A stretch of DNA of 64,000 nucleotides from Ruficoccus amylovorans (GCF_014230085.1 NZ_JACHVB010000035.1:248001-312000); one strand, 5' to 3'; shown: positions 18,658-28,373, counted from the first letter of the stretch. Notes: generated from the letters alone by a model not told the origin. Translations and numbers: made by a program.

Positions 18658-18870
18658 TTTGAGAGTTTGAAGGTTTGAGAGTTGGGGCGGGGAGTAGTCC
18701 CGCTATGGGGGCGTCCGCATGGTCGGGTGTACTGTTGCGCTCCGGCCTTGCCTTGGGCGGGCGGAGGAATAGATTTGTCCACGTGGCCTAAAGCCTTTGG
18801 GCTCGGATAGCTGGACGGTAAAACATCCGCCGAACTTTCAAACCCTCAAACTTTCAAACTTTCAAACTCT
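18658..18870. repeat. Inverted intergenic repeat G (TTTGAGAG-type arms) upstream of the M29 peptidase
   Basis: Arm 18658-18683 (TTTGAGAGTTTGAAGG and so on) is matched inversely by 18833-18858 at 23 of 26 positions, and the second arm continues as TTTCAAACT repeats to about 18870. The 302-bp gap (18583-18884) also has a GC-rich hairpin near 18608-18624 (GGGGGGCGGGGCCCCCC). No gene is seen between. Confidence 0.65.
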
Positions 18871-18884
18871 TAAACTTATCTCCG

Positions 18885-19997
18885 ATGGATTCCCGATACG
18901 AAGAACTCGCCACCGTGCTGACCGGCTTTTCCTGCTCGCTCAAGCGCGGCGAACACGTCCTCATCGACGCCTTTGACATCCCGGCCGGGATGGTCGTGGC
19001 GCTCATCCGCGCCGCCCGCAAGCGCGGAGCCGTCCCGCATGTGCTGGAGCACAACGCCCGTATCCAGCGCGAACTGGTCATGAAGGGGACGCCGGAGCAG
19101 TTCGCCGGGCTGGCCGAGATCGAACTGGCGCGGATGAAGAATATGGCCGCTTACATCGCCGTGCGCGGCTCACATAATATTTTCGAGTCCAGCGACGTGC
19201 CCTCGAAGCAGATGACCGCGTACATGCACGCCATGAAGCCCGTACTCGACCACCGCGTGAACCACACCAAGTGGGTCGTGCTGCGCTGGCCCACGCCCGC
19301 CATGGCCCAGCAGGCCATGATGAGCACCGAGGCGTTCGAGGATTTTTACTTCCGCGTGTGCACGCTCGACTACGCCCGCATGAAGCCCGGCATGGCTGCC
19401 CTGAAAAAGCTCATGGAAAAGACCGACCGGGTGCAGCTCAAGGGACCCGGCACGGACCTGAGTTTTTCGATCAAGGGGATTGCTGCCATCCCCTGCGGCG
19501 GTCAGTACAACATCCCCGACGGCGAAGTCTTCACCGCCCCGGTCCGCGACAGCGTAGAGGGCGTCATCAGCTACAACGCGCCGACCGTTTATCAGGGCGT
19601 ATCCTTTGACAACGTGCGGCTCGTCTTCAAGCAGGGCAAGATCGTCGAGGCCACCTCGTCCAACACGAAAAAGCTCAACCAGATCCTTGATTCCGACGAA
19701 GGGGCTCGCTACATCGGCGAGTTCGCCATCGGCTTCAACCCCTACGTCACCGAGCCCATGCGCGACATCCTCTTTGACGAGAAGATCGCCGGCTCCTTCC
19801 ACTTCACCCCTGGCCAGGCCTACGAGAACGCCGACAACGGCAACCGCTCGCAGGTCCACTGGGACCTGGTCAACATCCAGCGCAAGGACTGGGGCGGCGG
19901 CGAAATCATCTTCGACGGCAAGGTCATCCGCAAGGACGGCATCTTTCTCCCCAAAACCCTCCACAAGCTCAACCCCGAGTACTTGATGGGGAAGTAG
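18885..19997 (+). CDS. M29 family aminopeptidase (leucyl aminopeptidase, AmpS/AmpT type)
   Basis: The 370-residue protein aligns by eye to M29 metallopeptidases: an N-terminal Rossmann-like half ('[20 protein letters not shown]') and a C-terminal catalytic half. Probable metal ligands are the Glu in '[12 protein letters not shown]' (near residue 212), the Glu in '[12 protein letters not shown]' (near 280), the His in 'SQVHWDLVN' (near 326) and a following Asp. These enzymes release N-terminal residues from peptides in the cytoplasm using a co-catalytic metal pair. It stands alone on the plus strand between two inverted repeats. Confidence 0.88.
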   Translation: MDSRYEELATVLTGFSCSLKRGEHVLIDAFDIPAGMVVALIRAARKRGAVPHVLEHNARIQRELVMKGTPEQFAGLAEIELARMKNMAAYIAVRGSHNIFESSDVPSKQMTAYMHAMKPVLDHRVNHTKWVVLRWPTPAMAQQAMMSTEAFEDFYFRVCTLDYARMKPGMAALKKLMEKTDRVQLKGPGTDLSFSIKGIAAIPCGGQYNIPDGEVFTAPVRDSVEGVISYNAPTVYQGVSFDNVRLVFKQGKIVEATSSNTKKLNQILDSDEGARYIGEFAIGFNPYVTEPMRDILFDEKIAGSFHFTPGQAYENADNGNRSQVHWDLVNIQRKDWGGGEIIFDGKVIRKDGIFLPKTLHKLNPEYLMGK

Positions 19998-20003
19998 GGA
20001 AAA

Positions 20004-20093
20004 GGTCACAAAGCACACGAAGGAGACACGAAGCTCACCAAGAGCTTTATAAAGCTTCGTGCTCTTTGTGTCTCCTTTGTGATCTTCGTGACC
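20004..20093. repeat. CACGAAG inverted repeat, copy B
   Basis: Two 39-bp arms, 20004-20042 and 20055-20093, match inversely at 31 of 39 positions around a 12-bp loop. Each arm is four CACRAAG-like heptamers spaced by 2, 4 and 2 bp. It lies between the M29 stop and the next ATG (20106) and could form a long hairpin in RNA. Same element as copies C, D and E. Confidence 0.85.
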
Positions 20094-20105
20094 CATTAAA
20101 AAGTG

Positions 20106-21146
20106 ATGACCGATTCCGCCCACAGCCTGCGCGCGTTTATCAACGCGCTGCCCAAGACCGAAACGCATCTGCACATGGAGGGGGCGCTGCCGTGGCGGCT
20201 CCTGCAGGAGCTGGATGGGATCAAGTACGCGGCCACGCCACCGTCATGGGAGGGGCACTTCAAGTTCCGCGACTTCGCGCACTTCGACGAGCAGTTGCTC
20301 GGGCACGCGCTGGCCTGGTACGTTTCGCCCGAGCGATACCATGAGGCGGCAAAGGTGGTTTTTCGTGAGCTTCAGGAGCAGAATGTGCACTACGTGGAAA
20401 CGAGTTTCGCCAGCGGCGTGATCGAGTTCCTCGGGGTGGACGGCAAGGGCATCCTCGACGGCCTGTTGGCCGCCGTCCCGGAGGGGATGGAGGTGCGGAT
20501 TTTCATGGGCATCCACCACGGCGGCATGAACGAAAAAATGCTTCCCGTGATCGAGGAGGCGCTCACCTGGGACGGCTTGGCCGGGATCGACCTGCACGGC
20601 ACCGAGACCCTGCCTGTCGATGAAATCGCCCCGCGCCTCTGGCGTGAGGCCCGCGAGACGGGGAAGTTTACCAAGGCGCATGCGGGCGAGTTCTGCGGGG
20701 CGGAGTTTGTCCGGTACGTGATCGAGGAACTCGGTGCCCAGCGCATCGAGCATGGCGTACGCGCGGTCGAAGACCCGGCGGTGCTGGCGCTTATCCGCGA
20801 GCGTGACCTCACGCTCGACGTGTGCCCGATCAGCAATGTCAAACTCATGCCCGGCATCACCCGCGACAACCACCCGATACGCGAACTTTTCGACGCCGGG
20901 GTGCGCTGTACCGTGAGCACGGACGATCCGTTGGTTTTCGGCAACAAGCTGGCCGACGAGTACGAACTGCTCCACGTGCACCGTGGTTTCAGCCGGGCCG
21001 AATTGGTCCGCATCGCCCGCAACGGCTTCGAGGCGGCGCTGCTGTGCGAGGAGCACCGGCAGGCCCTGCTGGAGGAATTCGACCGTACCGCTGCTTCGCT
21101 GCTCGAAGGTTCCGCCGAGCAGAGAGACTGTCCCGCCGATGCCTGA
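20106..21146 (+). CDS. Adenosine deaminase family protein
   Basis: I chose the ATG at 20106 over the GTG one codon earlier. The 346-residue protein has all metal-dependent deaminase signatures: 'KTETHLHMEGALPW' (HxH), 'GIDLHGTE', 'KAHAGEFCG' (His and catalytic Glu), 'AQRIEHGVRAV' (second His) and 'CTVSTDDPLVFG' (Asp pair). It deaminates adenosine, adenine or a related purine to the inosine-type product in purine salvage. The exact base specificity within the family cannot be assigned. Its stop overlaps the pseudouridine synthase start by 8 bp. Confidence 0.9.
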   Translation: MTDSAHSLRAFINALPKTETHLHMEGALPWRLLQELDGIKYAATPPSWEGHFKFRDFAHFDEQLLGHALAWYVSPERYHEAAKVVFRELQEQNVHYVETSFASGVIEFLGVDGKGILDGLLAAVPEGMEVRIFMGIHHGGMNEKMLPVIEEALTWDGLAGIDLHGTETLPVDEIAPRLWREARETGKFTKAHAGEFCGAEFVRYVIEELGAQRIEHGVRAVEDPAVLALIRERDLTLDVCPISNVKLMPGITRDNHPIRELFDAGVRCTVSTDDPLVFGNKLADEYELLHVHRGFSRAELVRIARNGFEAALLCEEHRQALLEEFDRTAASLLEGSAEQRDCPADA

Positions 21147-22068
21147 GCCTATCCCATTCATGGTGCCCGAGGGCGTCGAGCGCGAACGAGCCGACCGCGT
21201 GTTGGCCGAGAATTTCCCGAACTTCAGCCGCTCGCGACTCCAGAAGTCCTTTGACCGGGGCGAGGTGCTTTTGAACGGCGAAGCGATCAAAAAAAAGCAT
21301 CCGCTGGAGGCCGGGGACATCCTCAGTCTCGTGCTGCCGGAGCCGCCGCCGAGCAGCGTCGAGCCGGTGGATCTCGGGATCGAACTGCTTTACCAGGACG
21401 AGCATATCGCCGTCGCCCTGAAGCCCTGCGGCGTCATCACCCACGGCGGTCCCGGCATTGAGGTGCCGACCCTCTGCCACGGCATGATGCACGCCTGCGC
21501 GGGCAAGCTCAGCCGAGCCTCGGGGGATTTGCGACCGGGGATCGTCCACCGGCTGGATAAGGAGACGAGCGGGGCGATTGTCTTCGCCCGGACGGACGAG
21601 GCGTTTTTCAAGCTCGTGGCGGGCTTCGCGGGCCGCGAAATTCGCAAGGAGTACCTGGCCATCGTGACCGGTAATCCCCGGCTCGAATCCGGCACGGTGA
21701 AGGAACCCATCGACCGCCACCCGGTCAACCGCACCCGCATGGCCGTGATCGAGGGCGGACGCCACGCCCACACCGACTGGCAGGTGGTGGAGCACTTCGG
21801 GCACGCGCACACGCTGGTGAGGTGCTTTCTGCACACCGGACGCACGCACCAGATTCGCGTCCACCTGAGCCACCTTGGGCACCCGATCCTCGGGGACACC
21901 ACCTACGGCTACCGGCCCCGCCCCGGCGAGAAGGCCCCGCCGCACTTTTTCCTCCATGCGCAGCTGCTCGGCTTTTCCCACCCGATCACGGGGGAGGACA
22001 TGCTCTTTGAGGCCCCGCTGCCGGACGCATTCGAGGCGCAGGTGGAGCGACTGCGGCAATCTCGTTAA
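21139..22068 (+). CDS. RluA family pseudouridine synthase
   Basis: The start at 21139 gives 309 residues beginning at the S4 RNA-binding domain ('RADRVLAENFPNFSRSRLQK', about residues 15-60). The catalytic domain has 'PGIVHRLDKETSGAIVFAR' with the catalytic Asp near residue 140, and a C-terminal 'GRTHQIRVHLSHLGHPILGD', both diagnostic for the RluA/RluC/RluD group. It converts uridine to pseudouridine in rRNA or tRNA; which position cannot be read from sequence. The S4 domain favours an RluC/RluD-type rRNA substrate. It overlaps the adenosine-deaminase-like gene by 8 bp, so translation is likely coupled. Confidence 0.93.
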   Translation: MPEPIPFMVPEGVERERADRVLAENFPNFSRSRLQKSFDRGEVLLNGEAIKKKHPLEAGDILSLVLPEPPPSSVEPVDLGIELLYQDEHIAVALKPCGVITHGGPGIEVPTLCHGMMHACAGKLSRASGDLRPGIVHRLDKETSGAIVFARTDEAFFKLVAGFAGREIRKEYLAIVTGNPRLESGTVKEPIDRHPVNRTRMAVIEGGRHAHTDWQVVEHFGHAHTLVRCFLHTGRTHQIRVHLSHLGHPILGDTTYGYRPRPGEKAPPHFFLHAQLLGFSHPITGEDMLFEAPLPDAFEAQVERLRQSR

Positions 22069-22130
22069 AGATTTTACTCACACGGAGGCACAGAGGCACG
22101 GAGAGGATTTTTAACAGGAGGAAGCGGAGA

Positions 22131-22235
22131 GCGCAGAGGATGCGTGGCCGCGCACGATCTTTTTTATTTATAGCCACGAAAAACCACAAAAATCACTAAA
22201 CCGCATAGGAGTTATTCACGAGTAATCCTCTGCGC
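22131..22235. repeat. Decayed inverted repeat H between rluA-like and secreted protein genes
   Basis: GCGCAGAGGAT at 22131-22141 returns inverted at 22225-22235. The stretch before it (22076-22107) is a single arm of CACGGAGG/CACAGAGG units. The gap 22069-22267 holds only these remnants between convergent genes. Confidence 0.5.
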
Positions 22236-22267
22236 CTCAGCGGTGAAAAAAATACAGCACACCCGGC

Positions 22268-23161
22268 TTACGGGTTCTGCGGAGGCGGAGTCTGCGGCGT
22301 GCGCACGATGATGGTCGAGTTACCGGGGTAGCCGCCCTGGTAGTAGGGGGAGCCGCCGGAGGAGTAGCGGAAGTTCACGCTGCCGATGCTGCCGTTGACC
22401 TGGACGCCACTGCGGCGGTAGTAGGGGCGGGGGTTGGCGGGGATGACCGTGGTGTTGCCGTCGCTGTTGACGATGACGACGCGGCTCTGGGGATAGGGGT
22501 AATAGTAGGCTGGGTACTCGGTCCCGTAAAAGGCGGAGTAGTTGGAGTAGGCGGATTGACGGGCGGCGGCCAGTTCAGCCTCCTGGGCGCTCTTTTCGGC
22601 ATCCTGCACGCGCTGTTCGAGGGAGTTGATCTTCTGTTGCTGGGCTTTGAGCTGGCTTTCGGCGCGGGCCAGTTCCTCCTGCTCGCGGGCGAAGCGTTCG
22701 GCCAGCGGGGTGACAATTTCCGTCACACCGATTTCAGGGAAATCGCGCTGGAAACGCTTCCAGAAGGCGAGTTGCTCGCCGGAGGACAGGCTGAGAAAGG
22801 CCGGGTCGCTCAGCTTGTCGTTCTTGAGTTTTTCCCCCTTTTCCTGTTGTCGGGCCTGCTTCATCTGTTTGTGGGCTTCCCACTGGCGGGCGGATTCGGC
22901 CTTGAGGGCGGCTTCGCGGTCGAGTTCGGACTGGGTCTTGAGTTCGACCGCAGTCACGACTTGGTTGACCACGGTGACTTTACCTGCCGGGTAAAGATAG
23001 AGCGTTTTGTCCGCCAGTTCGAAATACCCCTGCGGCTCGCCGAGGGCGGAAACCATGTCCGCGTAAGTATCGCCGGGGGTAATATCGGCAGCGGGCGCTG
23101 CCGTTGTCCAGCAGAGCATAAGCGTCAACCACGCGGTGGCGTAAAGCTTGCCGCCCATCAT
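22268..23161 (-). CDS. Secreted coiled-coil protein of unknown function
   Basis: I place the start at 23161 (or the adjacent 23158), just before a signal peptide ('YATAWLTLMLCWTTAAPA', cleavage near residue 24). The following 50 residues ('GDTYADMVSALGEPQGYF') look like a small SmpA/BamE-like or OmpA-linker fold. A long charged helix follows (about residues 85-195, coiled coil), then a Tyr/Pro/Gly/Ser-rich tail ('YYYPYPQSRVVIVNSDGNT'). It is probably periplasmic or at the outer membrane. It is divergent from radC and close enough to share a promoter region. No family name is certain. Confidence 0.75.
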   Translation of the reverse strand: MMGGKLYATAWLTLMLCWTTAAPAADITPGDTYADMVSALGEPQGYFELADKTLYLYPAGKVTVVNQVVTAVELKTQSELDREAALKAESARQWEAHKQMKQARQQEKGEKLKNDKLSDPAFLSLSSGEQLAFWKRFQRDFPEIGVTEIVTPLAERFAREQEELARAESQLKAQQQKINSLEQRVQDAEKSAQEAELAAARQSAYSNYSAFYGTEYPAYYYPYPQSRVVIVNSDGNTTVIPANPRPYYRRSGVQVNGSIGSVNFRYSSGGSPYYQGGYPGNSTIIVRTPQTPPPQNP

Positions 23162-23255
23162 GGATGAAAATCTAGACCTGTCGGGGGCAAAAGGCAAGCC
23201 CGGGCGCGTCGTTTCAGTTGACCTGCGGGGCGGGGTGGGATTGTCTGCTTTTCAC

Positions 23256-23948
23256 ATGAATACACCAACGCCGGGAGAGGGACATCGGGCCAGGCTTCGC
23301 CAGCGGTTTCTCAAGTCCGGTTTCGACGGGTTCGCCGACCATGAGATCGTTGAGGTGCTGCTGACGCTGTGTATCCCCCGGCGCGATGTGAAAGCCCCGG
23401 CCAAGGCGCTGCTCCGGCGTTTTGGTTCGCTGCGGGGAATTCTGGACGCCCCTCCGGAGGAACTGCGCGAGGTGGAGGGTATTGGCGAGGTCGCCCCTGT
23501 GGCGTTGCGGATCATCCGGGAGTCGGCTACGCTCTACCTGCGCCAGCGGACCGAAAGCCGTTCCCTGCTTGACGGGGTGGACGAGTTGATCGACTTCTGG
23601 CGCGCGCGGCTCGGCGGCCTGCGGCACGAGGTCTTCGAGGTCGCCTACCTGGACAAGCGCTACCAGCTCCTGCCCGACGGAGTGCAGCGGCTGGAGGAGG
23701 GCGTGGCCGACCGGACCACGGTCTACCCGCGCAAGGTCATGCAAGCGGCGCTGGCCCGGCACGCGGTTTTCATCGTGGTCGCTCACAACCACCCCAGCGG
23801 CCAGCTCAAAGCCTCCTCCGAAGACCTGCACCTGACCCGCAAACTGGTCGAAGCCGCCGACGCCGTGGGGCTCAAGCTGCTCGACCATATCATCGTCACC
23901 CCGGACGACGCCCTGAGCTTTCTCGACCAGAAGCTGCTCAAACTGTGA
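23256..23948 (+). CDS. radC: RadC family JAB/MPN-domain protein
   Basis: The start at 23256 gives 230 residues beginning 'PGEGHRARLRQRF', the conserved RadC opening. A helix-hairpin-helix region (about residues 70-100, 'VEGIGEVAPVALRII') precedes the C-terminal JAB domain (about 110-230) with the JAMM metal motif 'VAHNHPSGQLKASSEDLHL'. RadC proteins were first linked to DNA repair, but their real substrate is unresolved; the JAMM motif suggests a zinc hydrolase. An upstream in-frame ATG at 23148 overlaps the divergent gene and is less likely. Confidence 0.92.
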   Translation: MNTPTPGEGHRARLRQRFLKSGFDGFADHEIVEVLLTLCIPRRDVKAPAKALLRRFGSLRGILDAPPEELREVEGIGEVAPVALRIIRESATLYLRQRTESRSLLDGVDELIDFWRARLGGLRHEVFEVAYLDKRYQLLPDGVQRLEEGVADRTTVYPRKVMQAALARHAVFIVVAHNHPSGQLKASSEDLHLTRKLVEAADAVGLKLLDHIIVTPDDALSFLDQKLLKL

Positions 23949-23989
23949 GTCCAGACCAGGCTGTGCGGCCCTGCTGTCTGCCGACCGGC

Positions 23990-24613
23990 TCAGGCCTGGC
24001 CGATGAGCAGCAGGATGGCGACCTGCACCAGTCCGATGATGAACCCGAGGATGCCGCCCAGCCACTCGATGAGCCGGAACTCCCTGGAGGCGACCTGCTT
24101 GACCACGGATTCGAGCTTGTCCAGGTCAAACTCGGCGATGCGCTGGCGTACGATGTCGCGGATTTGCAGGTGCTTTTCGAGGTCTTCGGCCAGGGTGGAG
24201 CGCATCTTGTCGGCCTCTTCGTGGACGGCGTCCACCGCCGCCTGTTCGATCATGCCGATGGTGCGGTCGTTGATGAAGCTGCCGATGAGCGGAATGGCCT
24301 GGAGCTTGCGGCCCGCTTTGTCGCGCACCACGCGCCGGACGAAGGCGTCCAGCCGCCCGGTCACGTCAAGGCGTTCCAGTTCGGTGCGGATGGTGTGCTG
24401 ACTGAGGACTTCGCGCTCGATGACCTCAGCCACAGTGTCGGCCACATCGGCCTGGCGGCGGGGGATGAGCCCCTGCCATTTGAGGAAAAACACCCTTACT
24501 TTTCGCCGGGGGCGAAAGAGCATCTGGATGGCGACCCAGTTGGTCAGCCAGCCGATGAAGGCGGTCACAAAGGGTATCCACGCGAGCGGAAAGATGGCGT
24601 CAAGGCTGGGCAT
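23990..24613 (-). CDS. DUF445 family membrane protein
   Basis: The start at 24613 gives 207 residues. An N-terminal helix 'FPLAWIPFVTAFIGWLTNWV' leads into 'AIQMLFRPRRKV', and 'LKWQGLIPRRQADVADTVAE' follows, the conserved DUF445 opening in which an N-terminal glycine-tryptophan helix is followed by a phenylalanine-arginine-proline turn. A helical soluble middle is followed by a C-terminal helix 'LGGILGFIIGLVQVAILLL'. These are inner-membrane proteins without known biochemical role. It is about half the length of the longer DUF445 members (YheB, around 380-400 residues) but matches the short class. Convergent with radC. Confidence 0.85.
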   Translation of the reverse strand: MPSLDAIFPLAWIPFVTAFIGWLTNWVAIQMLFRPRRKVRVFFLKWQGLIPRRQADVADTVAEVIEREVLSQHTIRTELERLDVTGRLDAFVRRVVRDKAGRKLQAIPLIGSFINDRTIGMIEQAAVDAVHEEADKMRSTLAEDLEKHLQIRDIVRQRIAEFDLDKLESVVKQVASREFRLIEWLGGILGFIIGLVQVAILLLIGQA

Positions 24614-24744
24614 GGGCAATAAGGGACCAGTTTCGCACATGCGCGGTTCCCTGACAAGTCCGGCTTGCGGTCCGACTGGACCGGTAGTCAGGGGGAGCGA
24701 CTTTTCTGGACATGCAGTCCCGGAAAGAAAGCCTCGAACAGACC

Positions 24745-26898
24745 CTACACGCCTTCGGGTGCGGGTCGGGGCCGGGTGGCCTCGAACTGTTCGCGGTGGT
24801 CGTCGGGGAGTTCGGTCACGGGCCAGTTGGCGCGGTCGTGGATGGGGGAGTCGGCGGCGGGCGTCAGCAGGTGGGTGTCCGCGTCGCGTTCCAGTTTCGG
24901 GTCAGCCAAGAGCGAGTCCAGGTCCTGTGCACTGGCGAATTGCCACCCGGCAAAGTCCGCCTGAAGCCCGTCGAGCAGCACGGTGCGGGCGGGGTGGGAC
25001 GTCCACCACAGGTTGCGGCTGGAGTGGAGGGTTTTGTAGAAAAACGGCCACTCGGTGTAGGGGGCTTCGACAAGGGCGGGGGCGGGACGCTCGGGGTCGT
25101 TGGCGGCGGCGGCGAAAATATTGTTCCGCCAGGTCCAGTTACCGGTGCGAACGCTGTGCTCGCTCTGGTCGGTCCAGTCCACGACCGGCTGGGCGTCGCG
25201 AACGGCGATTTTGAGCTGGGCCGAGAAGTTGTCCACCAGCAGGGAATCCTCCAGCAGCCCGTCGCTGGCGTTGTCCAACAGCAGGCCGACGCTATTGGCT
25301 GAGAATTGGCTTGAGCGGATCGCGACCGGCCCCTGGCTGGCCTGGATGATGAGGCCCGGCGAGTGAATATTGCTCAGTGACTTCATCTCATCAAGGAGGA
25401 GGCCGCGGTTGTTGTAGTCGAGCCAGATTCCGGCGCAGGCGTTGAAGCCGCTGGTGTGGTGGCGGACGGTGCCACGATGGACGTTGCGCAGGCGCAGCCC
25501 CGCGCGGTCCCAGCCGTGGAAGTCGCCCCAGTCGCCGCGCCAGTTGTTCATGGCGGTCAGGCTGTCCTCGACCAGAAGGTTTTTGAAACGCGAGCCGTTG
25601 ATCCCGCAAGCGCCGTTCTCTGTAGCCTGCACGCGGCGCAGGGTGACGGCCTCGCTCACCGGCTGGAGTTGGCGCTGGATATTGATATCGATACCGTTCC
25701 CGCCGTTGCGGAAGGCCCGCACGTCCTCGATCAACACGTTGCGGCAAGAGTCCAGTCGTAGCCCGTCCTGGACGGAATAGGCGAGGCTGAGGTTGCGCAG
25801 GACGAGGTTCGGCTTGTCCACGATATACAGGCAGGCGCTGGCGTCCTTGCGGCCGGGGTTGAAGTTCGTGGCAGCCTCGATCTGGCTGTTGGCCGGGGTT
25901 TTCCCTGCGGGCAGGCAGGCCAGGACATAACCGTCCTTGCGGTCGCGCAGGTAGCCGTCGTTGACGTAAAAGGTGCCCGATTCCTTGCCTGCCGTGAGTG
26001 CTTCCGGGGTCTCGACCATTTTGAGCGGGCGGCTGTCGAGGAAAAGCAGCTCCCGCCGCCGCACGACGTAGGGCTCGTAGCCGGGGCCTTCGGGGTCGCG
26101 GGCTCGACTGTTGACGATGCCCGAGGGGCGACTCTCGTTGCCCCATTTGTCAATCGCGGTGACGTAGTAGGCATACTGGTTGTTCTCAAAGGCGGTGGCT
26201 GGTTCTACGGAAAAGTCCTCCCACGCGGTCTCCTCAAGCTCGTCGGCCACGAGCCGGTAATCCTGCTCTGTGGTGCCTATCCGCTGCCGGTAAACGCGGT
26301 AGGCGACGATGGGGGCGCTCTGATCAGTGGGTGGCTCCCAGCTCAGGGCGACACTGGTGGCCCGGCTTTGGGAGATGAGGCGCTGCGGGGCTTTTTTCCC
26401 CTGGCTGGCTGACCAGCTCTGGTCCAGCATAAAGTCCCCCCAGTCGCGGTCCCAGGCGTGCCGCCAGATGTTTTTTTCCGCGTCGGCCAGTTCCCAGCCT
26501 TCAGTGAGGACCTCGCTGCCGCTGATAAGGGTGCCGTCGCGGGAGTCACCCTGGATAACCAGCAGTGCGCCGAGGGAATTACCGGGGATGGTGACCGATT
26601 CGCGGTAAAGAAAGTCACGCAGGCTGATGAGCACGGGGATGTCGCGCTCCAGGTACTGGATGGCGGCGTTGACGGCGCTCTGGATGGTTTTGAACGGGGC
26701 GTCGGTCGGGTCTTCCCCCTCGGGGAGGACAAAGGTCGGGTCCACCCGCAAGTAGATTTGTTCGACGGACTCATTCACAGCCGCGCCGCTCGCCGGTTGG
26801 ATGTCCGAAAGGGAAACGGCGACCGGTTCGGCTGCGTTCGCTACCGGCAGCAAAGAGAGAAGGGCGAACAGATTGAGCTTAAGCGCGGGGCGCATCAC
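24745..26898 (-). CDS. Secreted right-handed beta-helix protein with an Fn3-like domain
   Basis: The 717-residue protein has a signal peptide ('LFALLSLLPVANA', cleavage near residue 23). The fold starts as a pectate-lyase-like helix ('PFKTIQSAVNAAIQYLERD', about residues 68-86). It is interrupted by an Fn3-type domain (about 185-275, 'VALSWEPPTDQSAPIVAYRV' to 'YVTAIDKWGNES'), then resumes as parallel beta-helix repeats (about 350-600, 'LVLRNLSLAYSVQDGLRLDS'). Such proteins bind or cleave polysaccharides such as pectin or alginate. The neighbouring hexuronate genes fit a pectin- or alginate-related role, but catalytic residues are not identified. Confidence 0.8.
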   Translation of the reverse strand: MMRPALKLNLFALLSLLPVANAAEPVAVSLSDIQPASGAAVNESVEQIYLRVDPTFVLPEGEDPTDAPFKTIQSAVNAAIQYLERDIPVLISLRDFLYRESVTIPGNSLGALLVIQGDSRDGTLISGSEVLTEGWELADAEKNIWRHAWDRDWGDFMLDQSWSASQGKKAPQRLISQSRATSVALSWEPPTDQSAPIVAYRVYRQRIGTTEQDYRLVADELEETAWEDFSVEPATAFENNQYAYYVTAIDKWGNESRPSGIVNSRARDPEGPGYEPYVVRRRELLFLDSRPLKMVETPEALTAGKESGTFYVNDGYLRDRKDGYVLACLPAGKTPANSQIEAATNFNPGRKDASACLYIVDKPNLVLRNLSLAYSVQDGLRLDSCRNVLIEDVRAFRNGGNGIDINIQRQLQPVSEAVTLRRVQATENGACGINGSRFKNLLVEDSLTAMNNWRGDWGDFHGWDRAGLRLRNVHRGTVRHHTSGFNACAGIWLDYNNRGLLLDEMKSLSNIHSPGLIIQASQGPVAIRSSQFSANSVGLLLDNASDGLLEDSLLVDNFSAQLKIAVRDAQPVVDWTDQSEHSVRTGNWTWRNNIFAAAANDPERPAPALVEAPYTEWPFFYKTLHSSRNLWWTSHPARTVLLDGLQADFAGWQFASAQDLDSLLADPKLERDADTHLLTPAADSPIHDRANWPVTELPDDHREQFEATRPRPAPEGV

Positions 26899-27063
26899 CT
26901 ATAAGCGGACGAAATTGCCCGGCCCTTAACAAGCTTTTTCCCTGCCGCGCGAGTATCCCGAGTTTTAAGCTTCCGACATCGTTGTGTGATGCGGCAGCAT
27001 TAGAAATGTCCAGCGCGGCACGCACTGCGGGCGCGGGGCTCGCAGCCCCGGATAAGGCACGCC

Positions 27064-28326
27064 TTAGGCGCTTTCGGATTCGAGCAGGGAGAGGTGGCGG
27101 GTGAAGCAGGCTTCGAGCGTCTGGCGATACTCCCCGGCGTGGGTGTGAAGGGACTCGCGGATGGCTTCGTTAAAGGGGAGGCCGGAGGGGCGGCGTCCGA
27201 GCACGAGCACGGAGCCGAAGGTGACATGCAGGAGTTGCCGGCCCACGCGCTCCTCGAAGTAGGCGCTCTCGGGATCAACGGGCCAGTCGCGGGCCAGGGC
27301 GGCGACTTCCTCGTCGGTGGTGGAGATGAGAAAGGACGTCTTTTCCTCCTCGAAGTGCTCGGCGGCGTAGTGGGCGATTTCGCGGAAGAGCTCCGGATCC
27401 GTGCGCCAGACCACGCGGAGGGCTTCCAGGTAGCTGGTACCGGCCGTTTTCACATGCAGGAGATCGCCGCAGATGCGTCCGATGGAGGGGTAGAGCGAGA
27501 ACTTATCCGAGCCGCTGTGGACGGAGATCTTGTACGGCCCGAGGGTGCGGGCGATGGCTACATGGCGCTTCAGCTCGTCGTTAAAGGCCGCAATGTCGCC
27601 CACATAGTCGATGCCCTTTTCGAACTTGCCCACGAAGCGCGGGGCCAGGCTGATGAAGCTCACCCCCCGGCGTTTGAGTTCGAGGGCGAGGAAGAGGTGT
27701 TCGCGGTGGCTGGTGGGAGCACTGGTTTCGTCCACCGCGATCTCGACCTCGAAGGGTCGCGAGGTGCAGTGCTCGGCCACGGCCTGATAGAGACGGGCGC
27801 AGGTGGCGGTGGCGCGGGTGTATTTGACGGCGGCGCGCAGGAGGGATTCCTCGTCGAAGGTGAGGGGAGGGCCGTTGTCCACTTCCCACTTTCCGTCGAG
27901 GTAGCGGCGTGGCCAGTCACCGGGCAGGAGGCCCTCGGCGGCGAGCTTGCCGGTTTCCGCGCGCAATTCGTCCTCGCTCATGGTGTCGGCGGCGTTGGCC
28001 ACGCTGGCGCTCGGGTCGAGCGTGAAAAAGGTGAAACCTGCCTTGGCTGTGTGGGCGACATCTTCGACGGTCTTGAGGTGATCGGCGTCCGCGCCCCAGG
28101 GGCGGGTGAAGTGGGCGGCCTCGACGGCGGTGCGGGCGGCCTCCACTACCTGGTCGGCACGGCGGCGGCTGCGGGTCAGCTCGCGCATGGACTGTTGGGC
28201 GAGCATGCCGTAGAAAGTGGACTTTTCCAGTGCAGCAATGTGCCCCGGTCCGGCCAGGCCGAGCCGGTCACCGAAGCCGAAAGATTTTTTCAATCCGAGG
28301 ATGACGGGTGTATTCGCTTGAGGCAT
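27064..28326 (-). CDS. uxaE: Tagaturonate epimerase family protein
   Basis: The 420-residue protein matches the tagaturonate epimerase family by 'VILGLKKSFGFGDRLGLAGP' at the N-terminus, 'EIAVDETSAPTSHREHLF' in the middle and 'KISVHSGSDKFSLYP' near residue 265. The last carries the His/Ser/Asp cluster of the metal site. UxaE interconverts D-tagaturonate and D-fructuronate, so galacturonate (pectin) can enter the glucuronate branch. Other steps are nearby: UxaC (35246), an SDR that may be the fructuronate reductase (34269) and KdgK (32674). An ACACGTGT palindrome lies 38 bp upstream of the start, probably the site of the divergent LacI regulator. Confidence 0.85.
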   Translation of the reverse strand: MPQANTPVILGLKKSFGFGDRLGLAGPGHIAALEKSTFYGMLAQQSMRELTRSRRRADQVVEAARTAVEAAHFTRPWGADADHLKTVEDVAHTAKAGFTFFTLDPSASVANAADTMSEDELRAETGKLAAEGLLPGDWPRRYLDGKWEVDNGPPLTFDEESLLRAAVKYTRATATCARLYQAVAEHCTSRPFEVEIAVDETSAPTSHREHLFLALELKRRGVSFISLAPRFVGKFEKGIDYVGDIAAFNDELKRHVAIARTLGPYKISVHSGSDKFSLYPSIGRICGDLLHVKTAGTSYLEALRVVWRTDPELFREIAHYAAEHFEEEKTSFLISTTDEEVAALARDWPVDPESAYFEERVGRQLLHVTFGSVLVLGRRPSGLPFNEAIRESLHTHAGEYRQTLEACFTRHLSLLESESA

Positions 28327-28363
28327 GGGAAAGTGCTTGGTCTTGACAGTGTGGCGAGAATCC

Positions 28364-28373
28364 TACACGTGTA
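28364..28373. promoter_or_regulatory. Candidate LacI-family operator, uxaE/regulator intergenic
   Basis: TACACGTGTA is a perfect 10-bp palindrome located 38 bp upstream of the uxaE start and 191 bp upstream of the lacI-type gene. The same ACACGTGT core recurs at 29734 and 35127, each time upstream of a gene of the hexuronate set, as expected for one regulator. Confidence 0.7.
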